Assembly (NCBI RefSeq): GCF_000620165.1
Contig: NZ_JHVN01000014.1
Location: 1 to 64,000, forward strand
Origin: Anoxybacillus tepidamans PS2
Lineage (GTDB): Bacteria; Bacillota; Bacilli; Bacillales; Anoxybacillaceae
Length of the DNA stretch: 64,000 bases
Direction of reading: 5' to 3'
Shown: one piece after another, positions 26,365 to 34,836 of the stretch
Layout of the letters: the number at the start of each line of letters is the position of its first letter
Position numbering within the stretch: the stretch's first letter is position 1
Notes under the pieces: model-generated
Seen by the model: only the letters and a program-made list of their open reading frames with translations
Told to the model about the DNA's origin: nothing
The model's database searches: none
Position numbers and translations under genes: made by a program

Positions 26365-26870
26365 ATGAACCACAAAATGATTGAAAAAGACCCATTTCAA
26401 GTAGTCGGAGTCAAACGAACCTTCTCATCAAGCAACGGAGAACACGTGACAGGCATTCCGAAACTGTGGGAAGAAGTTCATCAAGATGGAACGATTGATT
26501 TATTATTAACGCTGAACAACGGCTCGTTAAAAGGAGTGCTTGGCGTATGCGCTTCAAGCGGCGATGCGGAGCAAACGATCGATTATTGGATTGCTGTTGA
26601 ACACAACGGAGATGCCCTGCCCGATGGACTAGCCAAATTTGAAATCCCGTCATCCAAATGGGTCGTGTTCGAGGTGCGCGGCCCGATGCCAGAGGCGATG
26701 CAAAAAGCGTGATGCCAGAGGCGATGCAAAAAGCGTGGGCGTATATTTTTTCCGAATGGTTTCCGACACAACCTTACCAATATGCGGGAACGCCGCAACT
26801 CGAGGTATATCCGGACGGGGACCCGTCGAGTCATGATTATCGTTCAGAAATATGGGTGCCGATTCGATAA
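26365..26870 (+). pseudogene. GyrI/AraC effector-binding-like protein broken by a 26-bp duplication
   Basis: The 5' frame encodes PFQVVGVKRTFSSSNGE, LWEEVHQDGTIDLL and IPSSKWVVFEVRG, typical of the GyrI-like/AraC effector-binding domain. A 26-bp unit (26685-26710) is repeated perfectly at 26711-26736. It shifts the frame and creates a TGA at 26710-26712. Removing one copy restores a continuous 159-aa protein whose tail (AWAYIFSEWFPTQPYQYAG, then EVYPDGDPSSHDYRSEIWVP) is the standard C-terminus of the family. RBS AAGGAGGAG precedes the ATG. The intact form would be a ligand-binding stress or drug-response protein. Confidence 0.85.
26685..26736 (+). repeat. 26-bp perfect tandem duplication
   Basis: Two identical 26-base units (26685-26710 and 26711-26736), inside the effector-binding gene. 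26 is not a multiple of three. Confidence 0.95.
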
Positions 26871-27010
26871 ATAAGCATTCAACTAGAAAAAATGAAAGGG
26901 GCTTCTTTGTCAAAGCGGCTCCTTCATTTATTACGCGCCCGTTTTGCTAGGTGACACACGCATAAAATCGCTTACCTCCTTCCCATACTATCAGCAAGGA
27001 GGTGAGCGTA

Positions 27011-27235
27011 ATGGCGGAAAAAGTCGTAGCGGTCCGCAAAAACGGCGATGGCGATATTGTAGAATTGAAGCTGTCTTCGGGGCGGGTTGTCGATTACAAG
27101 CAGGCGCAAGTGATGGCACAAAACGGTGAAATTGAAGGTGTGAATACGTTTAGAGGAAAGGACGGCGACTTGCATCTTCGCAGCAACGCCGACGGAGACC
27201 CAAGCAACAACCTCGACAATTTGCCGACGTTTTAA
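27011..27235 (+). CDS. DUF3892 small protein
   Basis: 74 aa: KVVAVRKNGDGDIVELKLSS, VVDYKQAQVMAQNGEIEGVN, DGDPSNNLDNLPTF. This is the DUF3892 pattern, found in many Bacillaceae, function unknown. AGGAGGTG lies six bases before the ATG at 27011. A paralogue lies at 60944-61177. Terminator follows. Confidence 0.85.
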   Translation: MAEKVVAVRKNGDGDIVELKLSSGRVVDYKQAQVMAQNGEIEGVNTFRGKDGDLHLRSNADGDPSNNLDNLPTF

Positions 27236-27238
27236 CAG

Positions 27239-27262
27239 AAAAGAGCCTATAACGGCTCTTTT
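27239..27262. terminator. Bidirectional terminator
   Basis: AAAAGAGCC pairs with GGCTCTTTT between converging genes. Confidence 0.85.
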
Positions 27263-27263
27263 C

Positions 27264-27788
27264 TTACAACTTATTTGTCTGGGCTAACTGGGATTGAATA
27301 TACGTTCTCGTTTCTTCCACGTCCTCCACATCCCTTTTTGGAATAATACATGCGCTCACCGCGCTATTGTACAAATAAAAGTAACCTTCACTTTCCTTAA
27401 AATCTTTTATGCCCGACCAGCTTACTTTCGTTTCGCCGCACGAGGTTGAATCAACAACTCCCTCCTCTGTCATGACGAGGTGATGTTCCCCTACCAATCC
27501 TTCGTTATTTCCATCCCGGATCATTCTTTTGGCGTTGCGGGCTACAACTCTATAAAAGTAATTCGGATAAAACACGATCCACAAAAGTCCCATAATAAAA
27601 AATGTGGTTAGCAATCCTAACAAAGAAAGGTTTCCGATTTTGGAAAATACGTAGGCAAGCAAAGGAAAAATAATCGGTGTCACAAACCGCTGCATATTCA
27701 ATGTCCTCTGAGCGGCTTTAGAGTTTCTTACATGAAACAAATTAAAGTTGATATAGTCTTCTTCTGTTAGTCGATAACGAATTTCCAT
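27264..27788 (-). CDS. YcxB-like domain protein
   Basis: 174 aa. N-terminus EIRYRLTEEDYINFNLFHVRNS, two central membrane helices and a C-terminal YcxB-like region (HHLVMTEEGVVDSTSCGETKVSWSGI, with YLYNSAVSACIIPKR). Function unknown. ATG at 27788 is preceded by GGAGG at ten bases; an in-frame ATG at 27821 overlaps the upstream gene and lacks a site. Confidence 0.8.
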   Translation of the reverse strand: MEIRYRLTEEDYINFNLFHVRNSKAAQRTLNMQRFVTPIIFPLLAYVFSKIGNLSLLGLLTTFFIMGLLWIVFYPNYFYRVVARNAKRMIRDGNNEGLVGEHHLVMTEEGVVDSTSCGETKVSWSGIKDFKESEGYFYLYNSAVSACIIPKRDVEDVEETRTYIQSQLAQTNKL

Positions 27789-27810
27789 TTTGTAGTTTCC
27801 TCCATGATAC

Positions 27811-28392
27811 TTAATGTTCAACGACAGTCCAAACGGTCACGTTCGGCCAGGTGTTTTGCCAATTTTTTTTGCATAGGCGTTCCTCGTAAATTTGCATCAG
27901 TTTTTCGGATGCGCGGAAATGTGGAGTGGGTCGAATGCGCATGTTGATGGCATCATCTACTCCCCACGGGGCGGCCAGCACAACGTCGCCATTTTCGTTG
28001 AGCGCTACCCCTAGCGCTGTCGCGGTTTCAGGAAATTTTGCCATTGCATCAATCGATGAAAAATAAGGAGCCGAGCCATTGACGATGTGCATTCTTGCTT
28101 GATTTTTTACCGACCATGGGAGGCCGGGAATCAGATTTCGCAACTGCCTTTCCCATTTCTTTTCCTTCTCTTCTTCCGTATGGATGCGATCAAAATAAAT
28201 GACATCGATATCGGGAAGCGGCGTTCTTTTTGGAAAGCCGTGCAACACATCCCAAATTTTTGCGCGGACAAAGCCGGCACACACCCACCAATCGGGCAAA
28301 TGCAACGATTGTACCGTCCGCAATATTTCCAGCATCCACTCGTCTTGCCGAATCAATTTAATAATGTCCTCTTCATTTTTTAATACTGTCAA
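27811..28392 (-). CDS. Nucleotidyltransferase family protein (DUF925)
   Basis: 193 aa from TTG at 28392, which has GAGAGGAG five bases upstream. WWVCAGFVRAKIWDVLHGF and LPDIDVIYFD (acidic pair on a strand) are the hallmarks of this nucleotidyltransferase-like family. PYFSSIDAMAKFPETATALGV follows. Substrate unknown. An ATG upstream at 28506 would overlap the preceding gene by 58 bases and is unlikely. Confidence 0.8.
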   Translation of the reverse strand: MTVLKNEEDIIKLIRQDEWMLEILRTVQSLHLPDWWVCAGFVRAKIWDVLHGFPKRTPLPDIDVIYFDRIHTEEEKEKKWERQLRNLIPGLPWSVKNQARMHIVNGSAPYFSSIDAMAKFPETATALGVALNENGDVVLAAPWGVDDAINMRIRPTPHFRASEKLMQIYEERLCKKNWQNTWPNVTVWTVVEH

Positions 28393-28448
28393 TGGATCTC
28401 CTCTCCCTAAAAGCAAAAAAACATTCACGCCCGCACTTACTTGTTCAA

Positions 28449-28907
28449 CTAAGCATTTCTTATGTTTTTCAATTTTAGAAATGAAACGAGTACATATAAC
28501 AAGCAAGCAGCCATAAAAAGAACAGTAAAATAACGGCCCCCTGTCGTTGGAGAATTAGCTACTACAGCCCCCAACCCAAAAAGCAGTACACCAAACACGA
28601 AATAAAACACGATCAGTTTTTTGACGTTATATCGAAACAGCAAATAACCTGTTAAAGTTACAAGGTAAATCAAACTTAGCACCATCAATATAGGAAAAAT
28701 CGGTTTGAATTTGGCCGCATATATAAAATGATCAAGCTGCGAGATGTCCTTGCTGTTTTTGATGGAACCGTGAAGCATTTGCGAAAAAATCGCCGAATAC
28801 TTCCATTCCCAAGGCAAATCTCTCAATGCACTTCCTTCATACCACGAAGCCAAGGATGAAAACACAAAAAGGAAAAAAGCAAGAACGTACTGTAAAATAA
28901 ACCGCAC
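28449..28907 (-). CDS. DUF4306 membrane protein (YjdJ-like)
   Basis: 152 aa. A first helix (ILQYVLAFFLFVFSSLASWYEG), an extracytoplasmic segment (LRDLPWEWKYSAIF) and three further helices. The S-x-W-Y-E-G and P-W-E-W-K-Y-S motifs match DUF4306. Function unknown. Lies just before the nucleotidyltransferase gene. Confidence 0.75.
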   Translation of the reverse strand: MRFILQYVLAFFLFVFSSLASWYEGSALRDLPWEWKYSAIFSQMLHGSIKNSKDISQLDHFIYAAKFKPIFPILMVLSLIYLVTLTGYLLFRYNVKKLIVFYFVFGVLLFGLGAVVANSPTTGGRYFTVLFMAACLLYVLVSFLKLKNIRNA

Positions 28908-29132
28908 TGCACCGTTCCCCCTTCTGATACAATTCGCTGGCGAACCGTAACCAATTTTTCAATCCACTACCATTTAAACATAAATGCATAAAAATCGGCA
29001 AGGAGATTTGATGTATACAGCTTGCGATCTAAAAGAACACATATTTTTTACTATAACCTTTTCTTTTGGAAATACTGTAAATAATCATATAAAAATGAAA
29101 ATTGGACACCTATGAGAAAGGAGCAGCAAGCG

Positions 29133-29417
29133 ATGAACTCTTTCGAAAATTCTTCTGTACAAGAGACCATGGAACGGATTTGGCGCAACACGTGCGGAAC
29201 ATGGGAAAACTGCAATGTATCAAACGTTCAATCATTTTTATCTGAGTGTTTCGAGCACAACATTGACCCGCAATACTGCATGGATTGGATTACACAACAT
29301 ACGAATGAAATTCCAAATGCATCAGCAATTTTAGACGAAGCGCAAGAATGGGTGAATGAACATACATCAACCGGCTCGCCTCTCTCTGGCCGTGGCCAAG
29401 CAACAAATGAAGCATAA
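29133..29417 (+). CDS. Hypothetical 94-aa protein
   Basis: MNSFENSSVQETMERIWRNT at the N-terminus, then several Cys (TCGTWENCN, LSECFEHNIDPQYCMDWI), and a polar tail. Acidic and soluble. ATG at 29133 has AAAGGAG nine bases upstream. Followed by a strong terminator. I do not recognise the family. Confidence 0.65.
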   Translation: MNSFENSSVQETMERIWRNTCGTWENCNVSNVQSFLSECFEHNIDPQYCMDWITQHTNEIPNASAILDEAQEWVNEHTSTGSPLSGRGQATNEA

Positions 29418-29430
29418 CGGGCATTATAAT

Positions 29431-29453
29431 GGGAGCAGGACGCATCTGCTCCC
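29431..29453 (+). terminator. Intrinsic terminator
   Basis: GGGAGCAG pairs with CTGCTCCC. Confidence 0.7.
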
Positions 29454-29520
29454 TTCCGTTCACTAAAACGCAAATGATGTCTAACAGCAAAGGCAATGAA
29501 AACAAGGAGGAGGAATGTTT

Positions 29521-29775
29521 ATGTGGATTATCAAGACACAACATAAAAGTGGAGACGGGACCACAGTAGCGCTCGAACTCGAAAGTGAAGACGGCCAGTT
29601 CGATGTGAACGTAAGATGGGACGGATATACGGAAGTGCACATCTATTCCTTAACTGAAGAGAATCGGGAGCTTCAAGACACTTTTCACACATGTGACTTA
29701 AATGAATTAATCGAAAGGTTGCGATCCTTAAACCAAGTGTGTGATGTATTTTTTAATCAAAGTGAAGCGAAATAA
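29521..29775 (+). CDS. Hypothetical 84-aa protein
   Basis: Starts MWIIKTQHKSGDGTTVALEL, followed by a beta-rich segment (FDVNVRWDGYTEVHIY) and a helical end (LNELIERLRSLNQVCDVFF). RBS AAGGAGGAGG is seven bases before ATG at 29521. Family not recognised. A terminator follows. Confidence 0.65.
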   Translation: MWIIKTQHKSGDGTTVALELESEDGQFDVNVRWDGYTEVHIYSLTEENRELQDTFHTCDLNELIERLRSLNQVCDVFFNQSEAK

Positions 29776-29781
29776 ATCAAA

Positions 29782-29813
29782 GGATAGAGTTCATATATGC
29801 CATGTCTCTATCC
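29782..29813 (+). terminator. Putative terminator
   Basis: GGATAGAG pairs with CTCTATCC, followed by CTCTTTATTT. Confidence 0.6.
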
Positions 29814-29983
29814 CTCTTTATTTATTCTAATAATAGTTCTTGTCCTTTTCTTCTAACTTTCAAAACAAACTCTTTCGCTTACGTTTTAAATATGTACACT
29901 CTCTTCATTTCACACACCTTTTACAACAATCAAGCTACCCGTTTATCACTATCACTTGTATCACGATTCCCGAAATGCTCAGG

Positions 29984-30486
29984 CTATGACAACAATTTGG
30001 CCATGTAGTATTCGTCGACATATTGTCCATTGATGTTCAATGAATGACGTTTCACTCCTTCTTGTTCAAACCCCATTTTTTGTACAAGGAAACCGCCTGG
30101 TGATTGTCTGCCACAACAGTCAGCTCTAAGCGATGAATCCCTTTCGTGCGCGCCCATCGCTCCAATTCCGTAAACAGCATTGTCCCGATTCCTTTTCCTC
30201 GATAAGAAGCAAGCACACCAATGACAATATATACGATATGTTGATTCCGCCTTGCGCGCCCGCCTCTTGCCACTAAATAGCCGGCTAATTCTCCCTCTTC
30301 TGTCTCGGCTAGCAGAATCGTTGTATTTTCCTCATTTTCGATCGCCTCGAGCTGGCCGCGCTGTTCTTTCAGAGTGAGCCGCCGTTCGCTCGGCTCAAAT
30401 AACAAATAGTCCGATTCGCGCTCTACTTGTAAAATCAAAGCTGTCAAACGTTCAGCATCATCAACCGTTGCATGGCGGATGTTCAA
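29984..30486 (-). pseudogene. GNAT acetyltransferase with C-terminal frameshift
   Basis: The intact frame from ATG 30486 (MNIRHATVDDAERL, YIVIGVLASYRGKGIGTMLF, LTVVADNHQAVSLYKK) breaks in a run of six A near residue 137 and stops at 30052. Adding one A joins it to GFEQEGVKRHS, followed by VDEYYMAKL in the next frame, stopping at 29984. The repaired product is 167 aa, the normal length of this family. Overlaps the neighbouring GNAT gene. Real decay or a base-calling error. Confidence 0.75.
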
Positions 30487-30923
30487 GTTCCTCCCCTCCC
30501 TCCAAATATTCTTTTGCCAACTCCGCGCTGCGATAGCGGGCTAACGCCGTCTTCGCCTTTCGGAATCCCGCTTGGATATAAAACGGTTCGTTTTCCTGTT
30601 GTCGAAATGAGATGGACACATGAGACCGATTGAAGCTGCGCTAGCAAATCTCCCACAATCGCCTTCCCAATTCCCTTACCTTGATAATCACGATGAACGA
30701 TTACATCATAAATCGCCGCATTAAACACCCCATCGGAAAGAGCGCGTCCAAATCCGACGAGAAGACCATCGAAAAATGCCAGCGCTACAATATTGCTTGC
30801 TTGAAAAACGCGCTGAATGATCGTTTCCGTATGCCTCATCCAACCAACCGATTCGTATATTTCTTTCATTCGTGTCCAATTCACATCCGTTAAATCACGT
30901 TCTATATGTACTTTACCCGGCAT
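30461..30923 (-). pseudogene. GNAT acetyltransferase with C-terminal frameshift
   Basis: From ATG 30923 (VHIERDLTDVNWTRMKEIYE, YDVIVHRDYQGKGIGKAIVG, VHLISTTGK) the frame goes astray after a run of four A. Deleting one A gives NEPFYIQAGFRKAKTALARY and then RSAELAKEYLEGGEEL, with a stop at 30461. This is the expected GNAT C-terminus, 153 aa in total. As it stands, the frame continues to 30483 with a nonsense Gly/Arg-rich tail. Tandem with the next acetyltransferase. Confidence 0.75.
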
Positions 30924-30927
30924 ATCC

Positions 30928-31116
30928 TCACTCCCCATCTTTATTCGAATCAAGCAGTTGCGTCATTCTTTCTAACTTTCTTTCTATGCTTTTCAATGTT
31001 CGATTTTGAATGATGATGTTTACAAAGAAAAGTAGCAGTAGTCCTGTAAGCAACATAATGAAAACAATAGGTAATAGCGAAAACTAAAAATCAGCAGCCA
31101 TTCCTTCGTTCGCCAT
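30928..31116 (-). pseudogene. Small one-helix membrane protein with in-frame TAG at codon 11
   Basis: AAGGAGG precedes ATG 31116. Ten codons (MANEGMAADF) are followed by TAG, and the same frame goes on as a membrane helix (FSLLPIVFIMLLTGLLLLFF), a charged helix (NRTLKSIERKLERMTQLL) and a stop at 30928. Total 62 codons. The protein pattern before and after the TAG looks like one small membrane protein. Readthrough, re-initiation or loss of function are all possible. Confidence 0.55.
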
Positions 31117-31255
31117 TAGCTCGTTCCTCCTTCACATATCATTGTGTCTTTCAAAAAATTCGACATCATTCGTTTATTCCCTCCCTTTTTGGTTGCATCT
31201 TCCAATGGGGACTCGTATTATTCTATATAAAATACATAAGAAAGGATGTTGTACA

Positions 31256-31849
31256 ATGGCAAAACAATTGCCGCCTGGTCAATTCGAAACAGACAAATGG
31301 CCGATTCTCCATGAAGGAGATGTATATGAATTTGATGAAACAACATGGTCATTTCGCCTCTTTGGCGACGTAAAAGAGGAGAGCGTTCTTTCATACAAAC
31401 AAGTAATGGAGTTGCCTAAAACAATCGCAACGATTGATATGCATTGTGTCACCACTTGGTCGAAGTTTGAAACAACGTTTGAAGGAATTGCATTTCGCGA
31501 ATTTTTACAGTTTGTAGAGCTTCATCCAGACGTAAAATATGTAAAACTGTATGGCTATTTGAATGGCGATCCTTTTGGTTACTCGGCGAACTTACCCCTT
31601 GAAGCGCTCATGGGAGATGATGCGCTCTTTGTTTACCGCTGGAAAGACAATCATTATGATTGGCAACATATTTCGCCCAAGCACGGCTATCCACTTCGCT
31701 TTATTCCACCGGCATCCTTTTACTTATGGAAAGGAACAAAGTGGACTTCAGGGATTCGCTTCATGAAAAAAGACGAACCGGGCTACTGGGAGGAACGCGG
31801 ATATTCGATGACAGCAAATCCATTCAAAGAAGAAAGATTTTCTGTATAA
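31256..31849 (+). CDS. Molybdopterin-dependent oxidoreductase (sulfite oxidase-like)
   Basis: 197 aa, a single Moco-binding (oxidoreductase, molybdopterin-binding) domain. IDMHCVTTWSKFETTFEGI contains the Cys that ligates Mo in the sulfite oxidase family; SPKHGYPLRFIPPASFYLWKGTKWTSGIRF is the conserved C-terminal part. No signal peptide, so probably cytosolic. Substrate unknown. ATG at 31256 has AAGGATG upstream; an upstream in-frame ATG (31142) has none. Confidence 0.88.
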   Translation: MAKQLPPGQFETDKWPILHEGDVYEFDETTWSFRLFGDVKEESVLSYKQVMELPKTIATIDMHCVTTWSKFETTFEGIAFREFLQFVELHPDVKYVKLYGYLNGDPFGYSANLPLEALMGDDALFVYRWKDNHYDWQHISPKHGYPLRFIPPASFYLWKGTKWTSGIRFMKKDEPGYWEERGYSMTANPFKEERFSV

Positions 31850-31857
31850 CTCTTGGC

Positions 31858-31903
31858 GAACCCCTCCTTTAGGTGCGGGGGACTTCTCGGTAAATACGCT
31901 AAA
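31858..31903 (-). repeat. Diverged IS605-like hairpin
   Basis: CCCCTCC pairs loosely with GGTGCGGGG, followed by the same GACTTCTCGG found at the other three copies, and CTAAA at the edge. It lies directly downstream of the Moco gene. Confidence 0.4.
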
Positions 31904-31908
31904 TAATA

Positions 31909-31941
31909 AAAGGGACCGCATTTTCAAACAGCGGTCCCTTT
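31909..31941. terminator. Bidirectional terminator
   Basis: AAAGGGACCGC pairs with GCGGTCCCTTT between converging genes. Confidence 0.88.
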
Positions 31942-31949
31942 CGCTATGC

Positions 31950-32531
31950 TCATACATGATTGGTTGTCGTTTGCTTTTGCAGCCACGGACGTAACCGGAG
32001 AAACAGAAGCATAAAAACGAGGGTGATGATCGCACCTTTTATTGCGTTGAACGGCAAGATCGCTGAAACGATGAGCGCTTTCGCTTCTGGCGCACTCATT
32101 GCCGGCATGCCGAGAAAAATCGTATAAGCCGGCAAAAAGATGTAATAGTTTAACACGCTCATCGCGACAGCCATCACAATCGTGCCGCCGACCAAGCCAG
32201 CCATCATTCCTTTTTTTGACGTCATTTTACGGTAAAGATAGTATGTTGGTAAAATAAATGTCATTCCAGCAACAAAGTTGGCAATATGTCCGACCGGAAC
32301 ACCGGTAGCGCTGCCAACAAGAAAATAGTTTAACACGTTTTTCAGTAATTCTACGAGCGCCCCAGCGAGCGGTCCATATAGCAAAGCAGCTACTAACGCC
32401 GGCACATCGCTAAAATCAACGAGTAAAAAGTTAGGAAATGCCGGAAGCGGAAAGTTTAGCAGCATCAGCACATAGGAGATGGCGCTAAACACTCCAATAG
32501 ACACAAAGGCGCGTACATTCATTGCTTTCAT
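31950..32531 (-). CDS. ribU: Riboflavin ECF transporter S component RibU
   Basis: 193 aa with six membrane helices. FPLPAFPNFLLVDFSDVPALVAALLYGPLAGALVELLKN is the typical RibU sequence. It binds riboflavin and works with the shared EcfA/EcfA'/EcfT module encoded elsewhere. An FMN riboswitch and terminator lie upstream, which supports the assignment. ATG at 32531 is favoured by GAGAGGAG; ATG at 32537 is also possible. Confidence 0.93.
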   Translation of the reverse strand: MKAMNVRAFVSIGVFSAISYVLMLLNFPLPAFPNFLLVDFSDVPALVAALLYGPLAGALVELLKNVLNYFLVGSATGVPVGHIANFVAGMTFILPTYYLYRKMTSKKGMMAGLVGGTIVMAVAMSVLNYYIFLPAYTIFLGMPAMSAPEAKALIVSAILPFNAIKGAIITLVFMLLFLRLRPWLQKQTTTNHV

Positions 32532-32663
32532 ATTCATTCTCCTCTCCTTCTCGTGATCCATCCCCACAAGAAGAAGGCTGCCGACTTGAGCATAGAGCCA
32601 TGGCTACCATAAACGAAAATCTTCACATTAGTAGTGAAACAACACGAATTTTTTAATAAAAAA

Positions 32664-32687
32664 CCCTTAAGCGTGAATGCTTAAGGG
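32664..32687 (-). terminator. Riboswitch expression-platform terminator
   Basis: CCCTTAAGC pairs with GCTTAAGGG, then TTTTTT on the minus strand, between the FMN aptamer and ribU. Confidence 0.85.
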
Positions 32688-32743
32688 AGAAAAATAGGCA
32701 TGCTCAAATAGACGTTCAAGCGCCTGACCGAACGCCGGCAAAC

Positions 32744-32878
32744 CTTCATCTTCTCCCATCCAGACTATACTGTCGGCTCCGGACTCGCACCGGATCCTGC
32801 CTTTTCGGCTCGCGGGCTAAGAAGCGTGAGCGCTTCATCACCGCCGGTCGGGAATTTCACCCTGCCCCGAAGATGAAT
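32744..32878 (-). promoter_or_regulatory. FMN riboswitch aptamer (RFN element)
   Basis: The minus strand contains the conserved RFN pieces in order: GGGGCAGGGTGAAATTCCCG, ACCGGCGGT, AGCCCGCGAGCC, GATCCGGTGCGAGTCCGGAG and CGACAGTATAGTCTGGATGG. The closing helix is CTTC/GAAG. FMN binding should favour the downstream terminator and shut off ribU. Confidence 0.96.
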
Positions 32879-33041
32879 CGTATATTTTACATATTTACTA
32901 TACAATTTTCCTATCGTTCCTGTCTATTGAAAAGTTTTTAACCCGAAAAAACTGTATTACAACAAAATTTTTCCTGTATGCGATAGTTTTGTGATAAAAT
33001 AAATCCGGAAAAATTTAGCGAATCGTAAGGAGATGGAAAGA

Positions 33042-34274
33042 ATGAAACAAGAAATTATAGAGCGTTTTACCAAATATGTGAAAGTCAATACGCAATCCAA
33101 TCCCGCTAGCGATACGTGCCCTTCTACTCCTGGCCAGCTTGAACTGGCACATATGCTAGTCGAAGAGTTAAAAGCCATCGGCATGGAAGAAGTGACGATG
33201 GACGAAAACGGGTATGTGATGGCAACATTGCCGGCAAATACGGATAAAGAGGTGCCGACGATCGGATTTTTAGCGCATCTCGATACGGCGACCGATTTTA
33301 CCGGTGCGAATGTCAATCCGCAAATCGTCGAAGCCTATGACGGCGGCGACATCGTATTGAACGAATCGTTACATATCGTTCTATCTCCCGCTGATTTTCC
33401 TGAGCTCGCTAATTACAAAGGCCATACGCTCATTACAACAGACGGCACAACGCTTTTAGGGGCCGATAATAAAGCGGGCATTGCCGAAATTATGACAGCG
33501 ATGGCCTACTTAATTCAACACCCGGAAATTAAGCACGGCAAAATTCGCGTTGCCTTTACGCCTGATGAAGAAATCGGCAGAGGACCACACAAATTTGATG
33601 TCGCTGCTTTCGGAGCAAAATATGCTTACACCGTCGACGGCGGTCCGCTTGGAGAGTTAGAATATGAGAGTTTTAACGCGGCGCAGGCAAAACTCACATT
33701 TAAGGGGAAAAACGTCCATCCTGGTACAGCGAAAGGAAAAATGATCAACTCGATGAAAATGGCGATGGAATTTCATGAACAATTGCCAAAAACGGAAGCG
33801 CCAGAGCATACAGACGGTTATGAAGGGTTTTACCACTTGCTATCTTTTGAAGGTAATGTAGAACAAACAACACTTCATTACATTATCCGCGACTTCGACC
33901 GCGGGACATTTGAGGAAAGAAAAGAAAAAATGGAAGAGATCGTCGCACAGTTGCGAGAAAAATATGGGGCAGAACGAATTGCGCTTGATATTAGTGACCA
34001 ATATTACAACATGCGCGAAAAAATTGAGCCTGTAAAAGAAGTGGTAGATATTGCGTACGAGGCGATGAACAATTTAGGCATTGAACCAATTATCAAACCG
34101 ATTCGCGGTGGTACGGACGGTTCGCAGCTTTCATATATGGGACTGCCTACTCCTAACATTTTTACAGGCGGCGAAAACTTCCACGGCCGCTATGAATATA
34201 TTTCCGTTGATAACATGGTCAAAGCCGTAAATGTTATTATTGAAATCGCCAAACTGTTCGAACAGAAAGCATAA
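33042..34274 (+). CDS. pepT: Peptidase T (tripeptidase)
   Basis: 410 aa, M20B family, matching PepT length. AHLDTATD carries the first zinc His and its catalytic Asp, [12 protein letters not shown] the bridging Asp, [10 protein letters not shown] the catalytic Glu pair and [14 protein letters not shown] a further zinc ligand. Removes the N-terminal residue from tripeptides in the cytosol. ATG at 33042 has AAGGAG upstream; an ATG nine bases earlier is too close to the site. Confidence 0.95.
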   Translation: MKQEIIERFTKYVKVNTQSNPASDTCPSTPGQLELAHMLVEELKAIGMEEVTMDENGYVMATLPANTDKEVPTIGFLAHLDTATDFTGANVNPQIVEAYDGGDIVLNESLHIVLSPADFPELANYKGHTLITTDGTTLLGADNKAGIAEIMTAMAYLIQHPEIKHGKIRVAFTPDEEIGRGPHKFDVAAFGAKYAYTVDGGPLGELEYESFNAAQAKLTFKGKNVHPGTAKGKMINSMKMAMEFHEQLPKTEAPEHTDGYEGFYHLLSFEGNVEQTTLHYIIRDFDRGTFEERKEKMEEIVAQLREKYGAERIALDISDQYYNMREKIEPVKEVVDIAYEAMNNLGIEPIIKPIRGGTDGSQLSYMGLPTPNIFTGGENFHGRYEYISVDNMVKAVNVIIEIAKLFEQKA

Positions 34275-34330
34275 CAAATCCCTTCTCTCTTCGCCCCTTG
34301 CTTACCGACAGCGAAAGCGGGGGATTTGTT
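34273..34330 (+). terminator. Terminator after pepT
   Basis: AACAAATCCC pairs with GGGATTTGTT, enclosing an inner CCCC/GGGG hairpin. Confidence 0.65.
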
Positions 34331-34390
34331 GACCGATCAATCATCCCCCGTTTCAAAGGAGGAATCTTCTCACGCAAAATGATAAATTTC

Positions 34391-34420
34391 TTGTGATTCC
34401 CCTTTATTTAGGATTATAAT
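34391..34420 (+). promoter_or_regulatory. Promoter of antitoxin RNA
   Basis: TTGTGA and a perfect TATAAT are 18 bases apart. Confidence 0.7.
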
Positions 34421-34426
34421 GAAAGT

Positions 34427-34567
34427 GAATGACATAGAATAAAGGTAGGACATTGGCCGCTACCAATGTCCTATTCATACACAGCTGCTGCAAGAAGCGC
34501 AGTGGCCCAAAATGCGGATAGTAACCTACCCTTACTTAGGCCGAGCGGGGTGGGTTACTTTTTGTCT
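34427..34567 (+). ncRNA. Putative type I antitoxin RNA
   Basis: About 140 nt starting after the TATAAT at 34415-34420 and ending at a terminator (GTAACCTACCC with GGGTGGGTTAC, then TTTTT). It is antisense to the 3' end of the toxin reading frame and its downstream mRNA, the arrangement of SR5/RatA-type antitoxins. A 10-bp hairpin (34447-34472) near its 5' end may also terminate the toxin mRNA. Confidence 0.6.
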
Positions 34568-34644
34568 TTTGATACAGAAATAATGGTTACCACTAATGAT
34601 GCAAACGCAATCATTAACGTTAAAGCATCGGTAATGGTCATCAT
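34555..34644 (-). CDS. Type I toxin, BsrE/TxpA-like (putative holin-like toxin)
   Basis: 29 aa: MMTITDALTLMIAFASLVV, then a polar lysine tail (SKDKK). The L-x-L-M-I-A-F-A/S helix followed by charged residues matches BsrE/TxpA/Fst-like membrane toxins of bacilli. RBS GGGGGTG is 6 bases before the first ATG. An extended -10 (TG-A-TATAAT, 34708-34713 on the minus strand) drives it. Toxic peptide expected to depolarise the membrane when the antisense RNA is absent. Confidence 0.75.
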   Translation of the reverse strand: MMTITDALTLMIAFASLVVTIISVSKDKK

Positions 34645-34701
34645 CAAAGCCACCCCCTTTCTATAAGGGAGTGACCACCGCCCACCCTACAATAGCCGTG
34701 C

Positions 34702-34716
34702 ATGTTTATTATATCA
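34702..34716 (-). promoter_or_regulatory. Toxin promoter, extended -10
   Basis: TATAAT on the minus strand at 34708-34713 with the TG of an extended -10 one base upstream; no strong -35. Confidence 0.55.
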
Positions 34717-34836
34717 TAGATTACCAAAATAGGAACATATATTCTTATTTTAGTTTCAATTACTTAACTGTACTATTCCTAAAAAAGCCGCTTCGTCACA
34801 AAGCTTGCATGTTCCCCTCATATTATCATCTTCCGT

